Shown here: one piece after another, positions 55,417 to 63,927 of the stretch
Layout: each line of letters starts with the position of its first letter
Position numbering within the stretch: position 1 is the stretch's first letter
Source: CAWFXC01 sp963819735
GTDB taxonomy: Bacteria > Actinomycetota > Acidimicrobiia > IMCC26256 > DASPTH01
DNA: 64,000 nucleotides
Assembly: GCA_963819735.1 (NCBI GenBank)
Contig: CAWFXC010000004.1
Location: 310,001 to 374,000, forward strand
Direction of reading: 5' to 3'
Notes under the pieces: model-generated
What the model saw: the letters and a program-made list of their open reading frames with translations, nothing else
Database searches by the model: none
Told to the model about the DNA's origin: nothing
Made by a program: the position numbers and the translations under genes

Positions 55417-56136
55417 TCAGTGTCCGGCGGCCTGGCCCCCATCAACGTGCAGAACGTCACCGGTGACGAACGTGGCGCGTTCGAGATACAGAATGGCGTC
55501 GACGACGTCGCTGATCTCGCCGACCCGGCCGACGGGATGAAGCGCACCCAGGCCTTCGTACGATTGAGGATCGTGTAGCGGGGTCTCGATGACCCCGGGC
55601 GCGACCGCGTTGATCCGCACTCCGCGAGATGCGTATTCAATCGCCAGCGCGCGCGTCACGGCGGCCAGTCCGCCCTTGGTGAGGGATGTGAGTGCGGAGG
55701 GGCGCTTGCTGTCGGGTTGGTCGACCAAACTCGTGGTCATGTTGACGACGTGACCGGCGCCTTGGGCGACCATCTGCGCGATCACGCGCTGGGTGATGTG
55801 GAAGAAGCCGGTCAGGTTGACGGCGATGATGGTGGCCAAGTCGTCGGGCGTGTATTCCGTGAACGGTTTACCGATGTAGATCCCGGCCATGTTGATCAGG
55901 CTGTCGATCCGCCCGAACCGACCGAGCGCCTGTGCTACGACGCGCTCGGCCGTCTCAGCTCTCGTGATGTCACCGTTCAGCGTGAGGAAGTCGGGATCGT
56001 CCGACGAGGGCATCGAGCGCGAGGTGCCCACGACCGCGTAGCCCGTTGCACGGAACGCGGCGACCACCCCGGCTCCGATACCGCCCGACGCTCCGGTGAT
56101 GATCGCAACCTTCTTGGCGTCGACGGCCGGGCTCAT
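55417..56136 (-). CDS. SDR with Tyr replaced in the YxxxK motif
   Basis: A 239-residue SDR fold: TGASGGIG, SLINMAGIYIG, NMTTSLVDQP, NAVAPGVIETP and a final VLHVDGGQA. Where YxxxK is expected the sequence reads LTSLTKGG, so Lys is kept and Tyr is Thr. Catalysis may be lost or altered. It converges with vanS, 44 bp apart. Function unknown. Confidence 0.87.
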   Translation of the reverse strand: MSPAVDAKKVAIITGASGGIGAGVVAAFRATGYAVVGTSRSMPSSDDPDFLTLNGDITRAETAERVVAQALGRFGRIDSLINMAGIYIGKPFTEYTPDDLATIIAVNLTGFFHITQRVIAQMVAQGAGHVVNMTTSLVDQPDSKRPSALTSLTKGGLAAVTRALAIEYASRGVRINAVAPGVIETPLHDPQSYEGLGALHPVGRVGEISDVVDAILYLERATFVTGDVLHVDGGQAAGH

Positions 56137-56193
56137 GCGACGAGGAACTCCATGGGCCCCGACTCTCTCATCGCCGCTTCGACGACGGCAAGG

Positions 56194-57351
56194 TCATCTG
56201 CGGTCTTGCAGGTGCTGGTTGAGCCGGGCGGCTTGGCGCGTCTGGTGGTCGCGTTCGGCGAGGTTGGGTGCGTTGCGAGCGGCGTCGGCATAGAGGCCGG
56301 CCGCCAGTTCGAGATCGCCATTCTTCTCTTGAAGGTAGGCGGCGACCGCTTCGCGCCGCGGGACGCGTTCGTCGACCGCGGCCAGTGCCGCCAGGCCCGC
56401 GGGCGCGCCGTCGGCCTCACCGACTGCCACCGCACGATTGAGCCGGACGATCGGAGTGTCGGCGAAGCGGAGCAGCTCGTCGTACCACTCCACGATCTGA
56501 ACCCAGTCGGTCTCCTCGACACGCGGCGCGTCGGCGTGGAGCGCGGCGATCGCCGCTTGCGCCTGATATTCGCCGAGTTGATCGCGCGCCAGGGCGGCGT
56601 GGGCGATGGCGATTCCCTCAGTGATGAGTCCAGTGTCCCACTTGGCGCGGTTCTGATCGGCGAGCGGCACGATGCTTCCGTCCGGTCGGGTGCGGCTGCG
56701 GTGACGTGCGTGGTGGAGGAGCATCAGGGCGAGCAACCCTTGGACCTCGGGGTCGTCCACCAGGCCAGCGAGCTGCCGGGTCAGTCGGATCGCCTCGGCC
56801 GCGAGATCGACGTCGCCCGAATAGCCCTCGTTGAACACGAGGTACAGCACCCGCATCACCGTGCGCACGTCGCCGAGGCGTTCGACCCCCGCCTCACCGA
56901 CGGTGCGCTTGGCCCGGCTGATGCGCTGCGCCATCGTGGGCTCAGGGACGAGATAGGCGTGCGCGATTTGGCGAGTGGTGAGGCCGCCCACCGCCCGGAG
57001 AGTCAGGGCGACCGCCGACGACGACGTCAGGTCCGGGTGTGCACACAGGAAGTAGAGGTGCAGCGTGTCGTCGGCGCTCGGGATCGCGCCGGCCGGCGGC
57101 TCGGTGTCGAATCGGACCTCACGGTCGCGGCGTGCAGTGTCCGACCGCGTCATGTCGAGGAAGGCTCTCCACGCGACCGTGATGAGCCACCCCAACCGAT
57201 CCGCCGGCGCCGCCGGCTCCCACGCGGAGAGCGCCCGGATGAGGGCCTCCTGCACCGCGTCCTCGGCCGTCGCGAAGTCGGCTCCGCGACGGACGAGGAC
57301 GCTCAAGACCGCGGGTGCGAGCAGGCGCAGCTCGACCTCGTCCACGGTCAA
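56194..57351 (-). CDS. ECF sigma factor, ECF42-like, with long C-terminal domain
   Basis: A 385-residue sigma factor. Sigma-2 region at residues about 10-75 (TAEDAVQEALIRALSAW, DRLGWLITVAWRAFLDM), sigma-4 helix-turn-helix around LTTRQIAHAYLVPEPTMAQR, and a 200-residue C-terminal extension with TPR-like helices (LMLLHHARHRSR, IAALHADAPR). This domain replaces an anti-sigma factor in the ECF42 group, which is encoded next to DGPF proteins, exactly as here. TTG at 57351 overlaps the stop of the YCII gene; GTG at 57345 is possible. Confidence 0.9.
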   Translation of the reverse strand: MTVDEVELRLLAPAVLSVLVRRGADFATAEDAVQEALIRALSAWEPAAPADRLGWLITVAWRAFLDMTRSDTARRDREVRFDTEPPAGAIPSADDTLHLYFLCAHPDLTSSSAVALTLRAVGGLTTRQIAHAYLVPEPTMAQRISRAKRTVGEAGVERLGDVRTVMRVLYLVFNEGYSGDVDLAAEAIRLTRQLAGLVDDPEVQGLLALMLLHHARHRSRTRPDGSIVPLADQNRAKWDTGLITEGIAIAHAALARDQLGEYQAQAAIAALHADAPRVEETDWVQIVEWYDELLRFADTPIVRLNRAVAVGEADGAPAGLAALAAVDERVPRREAVAAYLQEKNGDLELAAGLYADAARNAPNLAERDHQTRQAARLNQHLQDRR

Positions 57352-57755
57352 TCGGTGACGGTGGGCGGTGCGGCCATGAAGGGTCGGACCTCCAGCCACT
57401 CGTGGATCGGCTCGCCCCCGGCACCGGGTGCGGCCGACAGCTCTCCGGCGAGCTCGACGGCACGCTCGTAGCTGTCGACGTCGATCGCCATCCATCCGGC
57501 GATCAGGTCCTTCGTCTCGGCGAACGGACCGTCGACCACGGCCGGACGCCCCTCGCCGTCGTACCGGACCCACGCGCCCTCGGGCGAGAGCGCCTGCGCG
57601 TCGACGAGCTCGCCGCTGGCCTCGAGCCGAGCGCCGAAGTCCTGCATGAACCTGATGTGGGCGTCGACCTCTTCGGGTGCCCACTGGTCCATCGGGACGT
57701 TGTTGACGGCCGCCGGCGCGCCTCGGTAGTGCTTGAGCAACAGGTACTTGGCCAT
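57348..57755 (-). CDS. YCII-related DGPF-motif protein
   Basis: A 135-residue YCII-family protein: MAKYLLLKHYRG, LSPEGAWVRYDGEGRP, the signature VVDGPFAETKDLIAGWM and IEVRPFM-like WLEVRPFMAAPP. DGPF proteins are the typical neighbours and likely regulatory or target partners of ECF42 sigma factors. AGGAGA lies upstream of the ATG at 57755. Coupled to the sigma factor gene by a TTGA overlap. Confidence 0.92.
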   Translation of the reverse strand: MAKYLLLKHYRGAPAAVNNVPMDQWAPEEVDAHIRFMQDFGARLEASGELVDAQALSPEGAWVRYDGEGRPAVVDGPFAETKDLIAGWMAIDVDSYERAVELAGELSAAPGAGGEPIHEWLEVRPFMAAPPTVTD

Positions 57756-57949
57756 GGTGTTCTCCTCTGGTGTTGGTCGGGGTACACCCTGGGACGGAGC
57801 CGGTTCCGGATTCTCGACATCGTCGCCGCGAAATTCCCAACGGCCCACATCCAGAACCCCTGCCCATCGCAGAACGGCGCCGATGAGTTCGAGGAGCACG
57901 TGGCGTCTACATGCCACCGTGTCATCCCCATCCCGGAAGGAAGCCCCGC

Positions 57950-58492
57950 GTGGCCTCACTGGTCCTGAAGATGTCGGTCTCGCTCGACGGCTTCGTCGCA
58001 CCGACCGACGGGAGCACCGACTGGGTCGCCGCGGGGCGCTCCGAAGACGGCGCCCGTTGGACACTCGAGACCGTGAGCAACGCCGGCGCGCACCTCGTGG
58101 GTGCCACCACGTATGCGGAGTGGGCCACCTATTGGCCCGGCGCCTCCGGGCCGTTCGCCGAGCCGATGAACGAGATCCCCAAGGTCGTGTTCTCGGACTC
58201 GCTCACGTCGGCCGACTGGGGCGAGTCGACGATCGCCACCGGAGACCTGGCCGAAGCCATCACGCGGCTCAAACAGGAGCGCGCCGGCGGATACCTGCTC
58301 GCCCAGGGCGGGGTGCGGTTCGCCCGATCGCTGGTCGAGACGGGCCTGATCGACGAATACCGCCTCGTCGTCCACCCGGTCGTGCTGGGTGCGGGCGAGC
58401 GGATCTTTTCCGCGCCGCTCACTGTCGAACCGACGAGCACCACCGTCTTCAGTCGCGGAGCGGTCGCCCACGTCTTCGCGGCGCGCCCGTGA
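57950..58492 (+). CDS. Dihydrofolate-reductase-like / RibD C-terminal domain protein
   Basis: A 180-residue RibD-C/DHFR-fold protein: LKMSVSLDGFVAPTDGSTDW, LVGATTYAEWATYWP, LLAQGGVRFARSLVETGLID and HPVVLGAGERIF. The GTG at 57950 follows GGAAGGAAGCC. It is divergent from the ECF42-DGPF operon, a place often held by genes controlled by that sigma factor. Substrate unknown. Confidence 0.88.
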   Translation: MASLVLKMSVSLDGFVAPTDGSTDWVAAGRSEDGARWTLETVSNAGAHLVGATTYAEWATYWPGASGPFAEPMNEIPKVVFSDSLTSADWGESTIATGDLAEAITRLKQERAGGYLLAQGGVRFARSLVETGLIDEYRLVVHPVVLGAGERIFSAPLTVEPTSTTVFSRGAVAHVFAARP

Positions 58493-58530
58493 TCGAGGTC
58501 ACCACAATGAGATTTGGTGGAGCGTGAAGT

Positions 58531-59353
58531 TCATTTGCTCCCGGCATCATCGTCCTTCTCGAACTCGAGCCGAGAGATGCTCACGATGTGGTCCCGGTCG
58601 ACGAGAGCGATCCCGTCGCCACCGGGCTTGTCGAGCACCTCGACTACGTCCGTCACTTCGTCGATCGAGCCTCGGAAGCTGTGCTGCCCCTCGGTGCAGA
58701 TCATGACCGACTTCCAGAGCGTGCCGGCGAAGCTGCGCGCCTCATCCAATTGGTCGCCCTGCAGATTGGTCGGAGGGATCTTCACGCCGGCAAACTTCTC
58801 GCGGTACTGGCCCGAGCTGAGGTAGCTGATCAGCGAGAGCAGTGAGCGGACCTGGCCGCCCTGGTAGCGGAAGTGGATTCCGTCGATCCAGTTCCCGCCG
58901 AGCTTCGTTCCCCGCCGCCGCACCGTCTTGAGGTTGTGCTTCCAGTAGCGACGACACGGGACAGCAACGGTGAACTTCGTTCCCCGCAGCACGTTGCCCG
59001 CGGTGTCCGACTCGAGCAATGCCTTGATCGGCACGTTGGTCGACAACCACCAGGTGGGCGAGCCGATGCAACGAGGTCGTAGTCGCCGTTGGTGACGACG
59101 TCGGGGATGTCGATCTTGCCGGGTTTGCGGAGGAACTCGGCCGGAATCATGCCCAGCACCTCGCGGAACGGATGCGGCATGAGGAAGGTCTCGAACCGCT
59201 TCGAGTAGTGAGGGTCGAGGAAGTCGATCTTGGCGAGCTCGGTGTCGCAGCCGCGACCTTGGAGCACCTCAGCGTGGCGTCGACGATCTTCTTGGTCTGC
59301 TGCGTGTAGGTGAAGTACACGAAGAGCACTCGAGGATTGCTGCCTGCGGCCAT
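58531..59353 (-). CDS. Flavodoxin-like protein, frame broken twice
   Basis: About 274 residues. It begins MAAGSNPRVLFVYFTYTQQT, the phosphate-binding strand-turn of flavodoxins. Further frames carry VLQGRGCDTELAKIDFLDPH, VVTNGDYDLV and STNVPIKALL. The last half (residues about 125-270) has PCRRYWKHNLKTVRR and is longer than usual. Breaks near 59072 and 59270 appear to need a missing base rather than an extra one, unlike most others in the window, so this gene could be truly damaged. ATG at 59353. Function unknown. Confidence 0.68.
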
Positions 59354-59500
59354 CACGTTCCATTCGTACGTCGGAGCTGGCTCGTGTCGGTCCGGGACCG
59401 CGCGAGTCGAGACGCAACCGTCCAACCGCCGCGTGACGACGGAGCCGCCCCCGATTGCGCGGGCGGCTCCGTCGACCGACTCCTCGTGCCTGACCGAGAG

Positions 59501-59746
59501 TTACTCCGTGATGGTCACGACCTCGACCATGGCGGGCCGCGTGATCAGGTAGCTGAAGACCCCGATGACGGGAACGAACACGATGAACAGGAACCAGAGC
59601 GCCTTGGCCAGACCGTGGTGGTCATGACGCCGGAAGTTGTCGATGAAGCACCAGATCACGATGAAGATCCACAGGACGAAGAGCGCAAACATCAACAGGG
59701 ACCAGAAGACACCGAGTAACGGGTAGTCGTAGGCGAGGACGGGCAC
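59501..59746 (-). CDS. Small membrane protein, PLDc_N-like
   Basis: An 81-residue protein with two membrane segments (YPLLGVFWSLLMFALFVLWI and LWFLFIVFVPVIGVFSYL) around a short basic loop (FRRHDHHGLAKA). This is the layout of the phospholipase D nuclease N-terminal (PLDc_N) family, often stand-alone in Actinomycetota. AGGAGG lies 6 nt before the GTG at 59746. Function unknown. Confidence 0.82.
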   Translation of the reverse strand: MPVLAYDYPLLGVFWSLLMFALFVLWIFIVIWCFIDNFRRHDHHGLAKALWFLFIVFVPVIGVFSYLITRPAMVEVVTITE

Positions 59747-59867
59747 GTTGAGCCTCCTGAACAAGATCCGGCCCTGAGAGCCGGAGTGAGTCACTGTCTG
59801 TGACGATGCGGGGCAGTCTGCTCCCTTTGAGCGTCGGCGGCGGGGATTCCCGGCCGATCGAGGCGCG

Positions 59868-59926
59868 GCGGATGTTCACCTCGCGTTGCGGATGTTCACC
59901 TCGGGTTGAGGTGGATGTCACCTCGG
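59868..59926. repeat. Tandem 20-bp repeats upstream of the LuxR gene
   Basis: Two adjacent 20-bp units (59868-59887 and 59888-59907) share GCGGATGTTCACCTCG and differ at one base. A shorter third copy, GATGTCACCTCG, follows and is flanked so that GAGGTG...CACCTC forms an inverted repeat. They could be repeated regulator sites or a local duplication. Confidence 0.6.
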
Positions 59927-59947
59927 CGAGACAGGCTGCTCTCGTTC

Positions 59948-59987
59948 TGCGCGTCCCAGGATCGTCCCCCCATTCCTGGGACGCGCA
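59948..59987 (+). promoter_or_regulatory. Strong hairpin upstream of the LuxR gene
   Basis: A perfect 14-bp inverted repeat, TGCGCGTCCCAGGA / TCCTGGGACGCGCA, has a 12-nt loop that is C-rich. It ends 36 nt before the ATG at 60024. It could be a 5' UTR structure, a terminator of upstream transcription or an operator. Confidence 0.5.
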
Positions 59988-60023
59988 GCCCAACCTCGAC
60001 GCTGACGGAGGCATCGGCATCGC

Positions 60024-60608
60024 ATGACCACCACGGTCCGATCAACGACGACCACCTCTCGCACCCAACCGTGTGACGAGCCCCGATCACGGAGAAATCC
60101 GTACCGAGAACACTGCCGGCGGTCAGCGGGACACGCGGGCGCGCACGATTGGGAAGTGGTCGCTCCCGGTGGCATGCGTCTCGTCACGAATCGCAGCGAG
60201 GCTGAGCCCGAGACCGAGTGGTCGAGCTACGAAAGAGCGGTAGTGGCCAACCACCATGCGTTTCCGCTCAGCCCGGCCGAGTTGCGACTGGTTCCGTTCC
60301 TTGCGACCAATCTCCGCTTCGTGGACATCGCCCAACGCCTCTACATCTCGCGCAACACCGTCAAGAGTCAGGCGATCTCGATCTACCGCAAGCTCGGCGT
60401 GTCCTCCCGTACTGCTGCCATCGATGCGTTGACGAGGGTCGGGACAATCCCCGACCTGCTCGCCAACCTGGTGATCGTCCCAGCGCAGGTCGAGTCCTCC
60501 GGGTGTCCGAGTTGCGACGGCGCTGCTACGGCCGGCCAGTCGTCTCCAAGCGAAGGTGGACGCGCTGTCGTCACGCCTCTCCCCGTTCAGAATGCAGCCG
60601 CCTCTTGA
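60024..60608 (+). CDS. LuxR-type helix-turn-helix protein
   Basis: A 194-residue protein. Residues about 78-140 form a LuxR HTH: LSPAELRLVPFLATNLRFVD, IAQRLYISRNTVKSQAISIY. The N-terminus has CRRSAGHAGAHDW, a Cys-His-His pattern that may bind metal. The C-terminus is low-complexity with CPSC. No known sensor domain is seen. The ATG at 60024 is 36 nt from the large hairpin. Targets unknown. Confidence 0.82.
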   Translation: MTTTVRSTTTTSRTQPCDEPRSRRNPYREHCRRSAGHAGAHDWEVVAPGGMRLVTNRSEAEPETEWSSYERAVVANHHAFPLSPAELRLVPFLATNLRFVDIAQRLYISRNTVKSQAISIYRKLGVSSRTAAIDALTRVGTIPDLLANLVIVPAQVESSGCPSCDGAATAGQSSPSEGGRAVVTPLPVQNAAAS

Positions 60609-60829
60609 CCCAGGCTCGACCCTAACGGCCGCGAGCATCTCGACCTGAGCGGCGAACCGAGCGCGTTCCGAGCAATCGCACTACCCGCTGGCTTCGGCTG
60701 CGGCGATGAACCGCTCGACGTTGTCGAAGACTCCGCGGCCGGCTGGTGGTGCTAGCACGCCCGGTTTCGGGAGATTCCCACCCTTTCACCGAGCCCCGAG
60801 GTCCGCGACGATTGCGGAGGGGCACGGAG
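60609..60829. other. Intergenic region with a possible gene tail
   Basis: About 220 bp. On the minus strand, a frame ending at the stop at 60681 reads GVFDNVERFIAAAEASG; it looks like a C-terminal piece, but no gene body precedes it on the right, so it may be a remnant or chance. GGAGGGGCACGGAG precedes the next gene. Confidence 0.3.
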
Positions 60830-63256
60830 GTGACAGTTGGCTGGCACCGGGCGAAGAGCGCGCGTGTGAGAGCGGTTCGGCTGTGCGCGTCGGCTGCGCT
60901 GCGGCGCGGTGGGGCCGGTCTCCTCGCGGTGGCCATGCTCGTGGCCATCGGGAGTGGCGCCGTATTCGCCGCGGCCGCCGGTGCTCGACGAACCGACACG
61001 GCCGCGGCCCGCCTCTACCGCAAAGGCGTCGTCGCCGACGCCGAGATCGACCAGATCTCGCAGGCGGCTGGTGCGCCCGGCGTCGACGCCGCCACGATCA
61101 GGCGAATTCCTGAGGTCAGAGAAGTGGCCGCCGCCGGTTTCTACGCCCTCGGTATCCGCCAAGGGCAAGGGCCGTGGCAACCTCAGGTGTTCGTCGCCGC
61201 GGAGCCGAGTGGCCAGTGGATCTACCACTTCGACCGAATCGGGCTCGTGCCGTCGTTCCGTGGTCGCATGCCGAATCCAGCCCGCGCGGACGAGGTCGTC
61301 GCGACCGTCGCCGAAGCGCGGCAGCTGCACGTCCACCTCGGAAGCGCACTGCATCTCGCGGTCGGCAGGTTCCTCGGTGGGGACATCCAGTTCGGCGACT
61401 GGGTGCCGATCACCCTTCACGTCGTCGGGATCGCCACCACGCCGGTCGGACTGCTCCGTGGCACCACCACAGACACCTTTCTCTTCGCCACCCCCGCGTT
61501 CGCAAAACGTTACGGGTCGCGGAGTGTCGGTAACACGATCTACGTGCTGCTCCACCGGCCCGACCAGCTCCTCGCGTTCGAGCAGCACTTGGATCGGGTC
61601 GCGAACGGAGCCACGTTCGAGATCAAACCTGCGAGTCAGGAGCTGTCCACGTTCGCGCGGGTCGCCACGCCCTACACCGACACCCTGTGGCTCTTCGCCC
61701 TCGTGGCCGGGATCGCCACTGTGTTGATCGTCGCGCAGGCGCTGGTCCGCATGGTCCGGTCCGACGCCGACAGCGACCCCGTGCTCCGTGCGTTGGGGAT
61801 CACGTCCTGGGGCCGCGCGTCGATCGCTGCCGCTCGCGCGACCGTTGCGGTTGCCGCGGGCCTGGTGCTCGCGATCGCCATCGCGATCGCGGCATCGCCC
61901 ATCTTCCCGTTGGGTCTCGTCCACCGCGTGGAACCCGATCCCGGAGTGCACGTCGATGTGTCTGTACTCGCGCTCGGCGCGCTCGCCATCGGCACGTGCC
62001 TCGTCACCGTGATCGCGCTGTCGGCCCGCTGGAGCGCGCGTCCGGTGCTCAGCGACGAACCAGGCCGCTACCGCCGTCCTTCGCGCGCCGCGGCGGCCCT
62101 CGACCGGGCGAATGCGCCGGTCAGCATCGTTGGCGGAACGCGCCTCGCGTTCGGCCGGGGCACCGGAATCAACCGCGCGTCCACCGGGTCGGCGATCTTC
62201 GGCCTGGTCGCGGCGATCGCCGCAACGTCGGCCGCCCTGGTGTTCGCCGTCAACCTCACCCAGCTCACGACGCCGCGACACTACGGCCAGACGTGGGACT
62301 CCGAGATCGTATGGAACGGAACCGACGTCCTGTCGCCCAAGGAGGCGCAACAGAAGTTGATACGGCCTGCGCTCGAACGCGGCGTCACCTTGGGGACTTT
62401 CGACGAGCTGAAGCTCGGCGACCGCAGCATCGAGTCATTCGGGCTCGAGCGTCGCTTCGGTCGGGCCACGCCCACGGCAACTGACGGGCGGATGCCGACG
62501 CGTACCGATGAAGTCGCCCTTGGCGCCCGCACGATGCGTCAACTCCATACCGCGGTGGGGAGGACCATCGACGCGACCACGGCGAACGGCGCGCGCGAGA
62601 CGCTGCACGTGGTCGGGGAGACCCTGCTCCCGGCACTCAACTCGAACGCACCCACGCTGGGTGCCGACGACGGCGCCGCGTTCACGCGAGCGGGCCTTGA
62701 TCGCCTCGATCCCGGCCAACAGGGCGAGATCGACTTTGCACTGGTGGACCTCGCGCCGCGGACAACCATCGCCGATCTCCGGCAAGCTTTCGGCTCGAGT
62801 GACTACTCCGTGACCGGTGCCTCTGCGCCTGGATACATCGCCAGCTACGGCAATGTCGAATCGACGCCCCTCGTGCTGGCGGGCCTGTTGTCCCTGCTCG
62901 GGCTCGGCGTGCTCGCGCACCTGCTCGTGACCTCGGTGCGACAGAGACAACGCGAGCTCGCGGTCCTCAAGACGCTTGGTTGCACCCGACGCCAGTTGCT
63001 CTTGATGGTCGTATGGCAGGCGCTCCTACTCGCGCTCATCGCCCTCACCGTGGGCTTGACCGTCGGCGTCGTACTCGGTCGCGCCGCGTGGTTGCACTTC
63101 GCCCGCGGCTTAGGGCTCGCGCCGCTTGTCGATGTGCCCACTGCGCAACTCGCCGCGATCGTGGTGGTCGGGCTCGCCTTCGCCGGATTGATCGCGTCGA
63201 TTCCCGCCCGCGCCGCCACTCGCATCGTTCCCGCACGAGTTCTGCGCACCGAGTGA
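60830..63256 (+). CDS. FtsX-type ABC-transporter permease (MacB-like), no ATPase adjacent
   Basis: An 808-residue permease. A first membrane helix is in LLAVAMLVAIGSGAVFAAA, an extracytoplasmic domain follows, then two sets of helices (FALVAGIATVLIVAQAL; GLVLAIAIAIAA; LGALAIGTCLVTVIAL). A second half repeats the pattern, ending with the typical LLSLLGLGVLAHLLVTSV, QRELAVLKTLGCTRRQL and SIPARAATRIVPARVLRTE. The GTG at 60830 follows GGAGGGG. The partner ATPase is not in the window. Probable lipid or peptide extrusion or sensing role. Confidence 0.87.
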   Translation: MTVGWHRAKSARVRAVRLCASAALRRGGAGLLAVAMLVAIGSGAVFAAAAGARRTDTAAARLYRKGVVADAEIDQISQAAGAPGVDAATIRRIPEVREVAAAGFYALGIRQGQGPWQPQVFVAAEPSGQWIYHFDRIGLVPSFRGRMPNPARADEVVATVAEARQLHVHLGSALHLAVGRFLGGDIQFGDWVPITLHVVGIATTPVGLLRGTTTDTFLFATPAFAKRYGSRSVGNTIYVLLHRPDQLLAFEQHLDRVANGATFEIKPASQELSTFARVATPYTDTLWLFALVAGIATVLIVAQALVRMVRSDADSDPVLRALGITSWGRASIAAARATVAVAAGLVLAIAIAIAASPIFPLGLVHRVEPDPGVHVDVSVLALGALAIGTCLVTVIALSARWSARPVLSDEPGRYRRPSRAAAALDRANAPVSIVGGTRLAFGRGTGINRASTGSAIFGLVAAIAATSAALVFAVNLTQLTTPRHYGQTWDSEIVWNGTDVLSPKEAQQKLIRPALERGVTLGTFDELKLGDRSIESFGLERRFGRATPTATDGRMPTRTDEVALGARTMRQLHTAVGRTIDATTANGARETLHVVGETLLPALNSNAPTLGADDGAAFTRAGLDRLDPGQQGEIDFALVDLAPRTTIADLRQAFGSSDYSVTGASAPGYIASYGNVESTPLVLAGLLSLLGLGVLAHLLVTSVRQRQRELAVLKTLGCTRRQLLLMVVWQALLLALIALTVGLTVGVVLGRAAWLHFARGLGLAPLVDVPTAQLAAIVVVGLAFAGLIASIPARAATRIVPARVLRTE

Positions 63257-63306
63257 CGCGAGCGATGAGCGCCGGACCGTCGAACGAGCGCCGCGGTCCG
63301 CGACTG

Positions 63307-63927
63307 TTACCGCTCCCGGACTGCGTACGTGAGGTGCGTCACCCGTGGGGAGGGCTCGGCGCCGACCGGCTCCAGGGCCACGCGGCCCGCGTCCACGCCC
63401 TCGAACAGGCGGATTCCGGCGCCGAACAGCACGGGTGAGAGCGCGATCGTGAACTCGTCGATCAGGCCGGCGTTCACGTACTCGAGGATCGTCGCGCCGC
63501 CGCCCGCGATGCGGACGTCGCGGCTGCCGGCGGCCTCGCGGGCCTGATCGAGCGCGGGCTCGATGCCGTCGTTGACAAAGTGGAACGTGGTGCCACCCGG
63601 CCGCTCCCAGGGGTCGCGCTGCTCGTGCGTCACCACGAACACCGGCGTGTGGAACGGCGCATCCTCCGGCCACATCTGCTCGCCGGCGTCGAACATGCGC
63701 TTGCCCATCACGCTCGCGCCGGTGCGCTCGAACGTCTCCCGCACGATGTCGTTGTCGCGCCCCTCCTCGCCGCCCTCGCCGAGACCGAGGTTCTCCCGGA
63801 AGTTCCGCTGCGGGAAGATCCACGCCTGTAGCTCCATCCACTGCTTCCCCATCAATTCCCCGAAGGATGCGGGCGCAATGAACCCGTCGAGCGACATCGA
63901 CACGCTGAAGAACACCTTGCCGGCCAT
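63307..63927 (-). CDS. Dihydrofolate-reductase-like / RibD C-terminal domain protein
   Basis: A 206-residue RibD-C/DHFR-fold protein: MAGKVFFSVSMSLDGFIAP, SVMGKRMFDAGEQMWP, IAGGGATILEYVNAGLIDEF and SPVLFGAGIRLFEG. The ATG at 63927 overlaps the stop of the upstream gene, so the two are coupled. Substrate unknown. Confidence 0.92.
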   Translation of the reverse strand: MAGKVFFSVSMSLDGFIAPASFGELMGKQWMELQAWIFPQRNFRENLGLGEGGEEGRDNDIVRETFERTGASVMGKRMFDAGEQMWPEDAPFHTPVFVVTHEQRDPWERPGGTTFHFVNDGIEPALDQAREAAGSRDVRIAGGGATILEYVNAGLIDEFTIALSPVLFGAGIRLFEGVDAGRVALEPVGAEPSPRVTHLTYAVRER

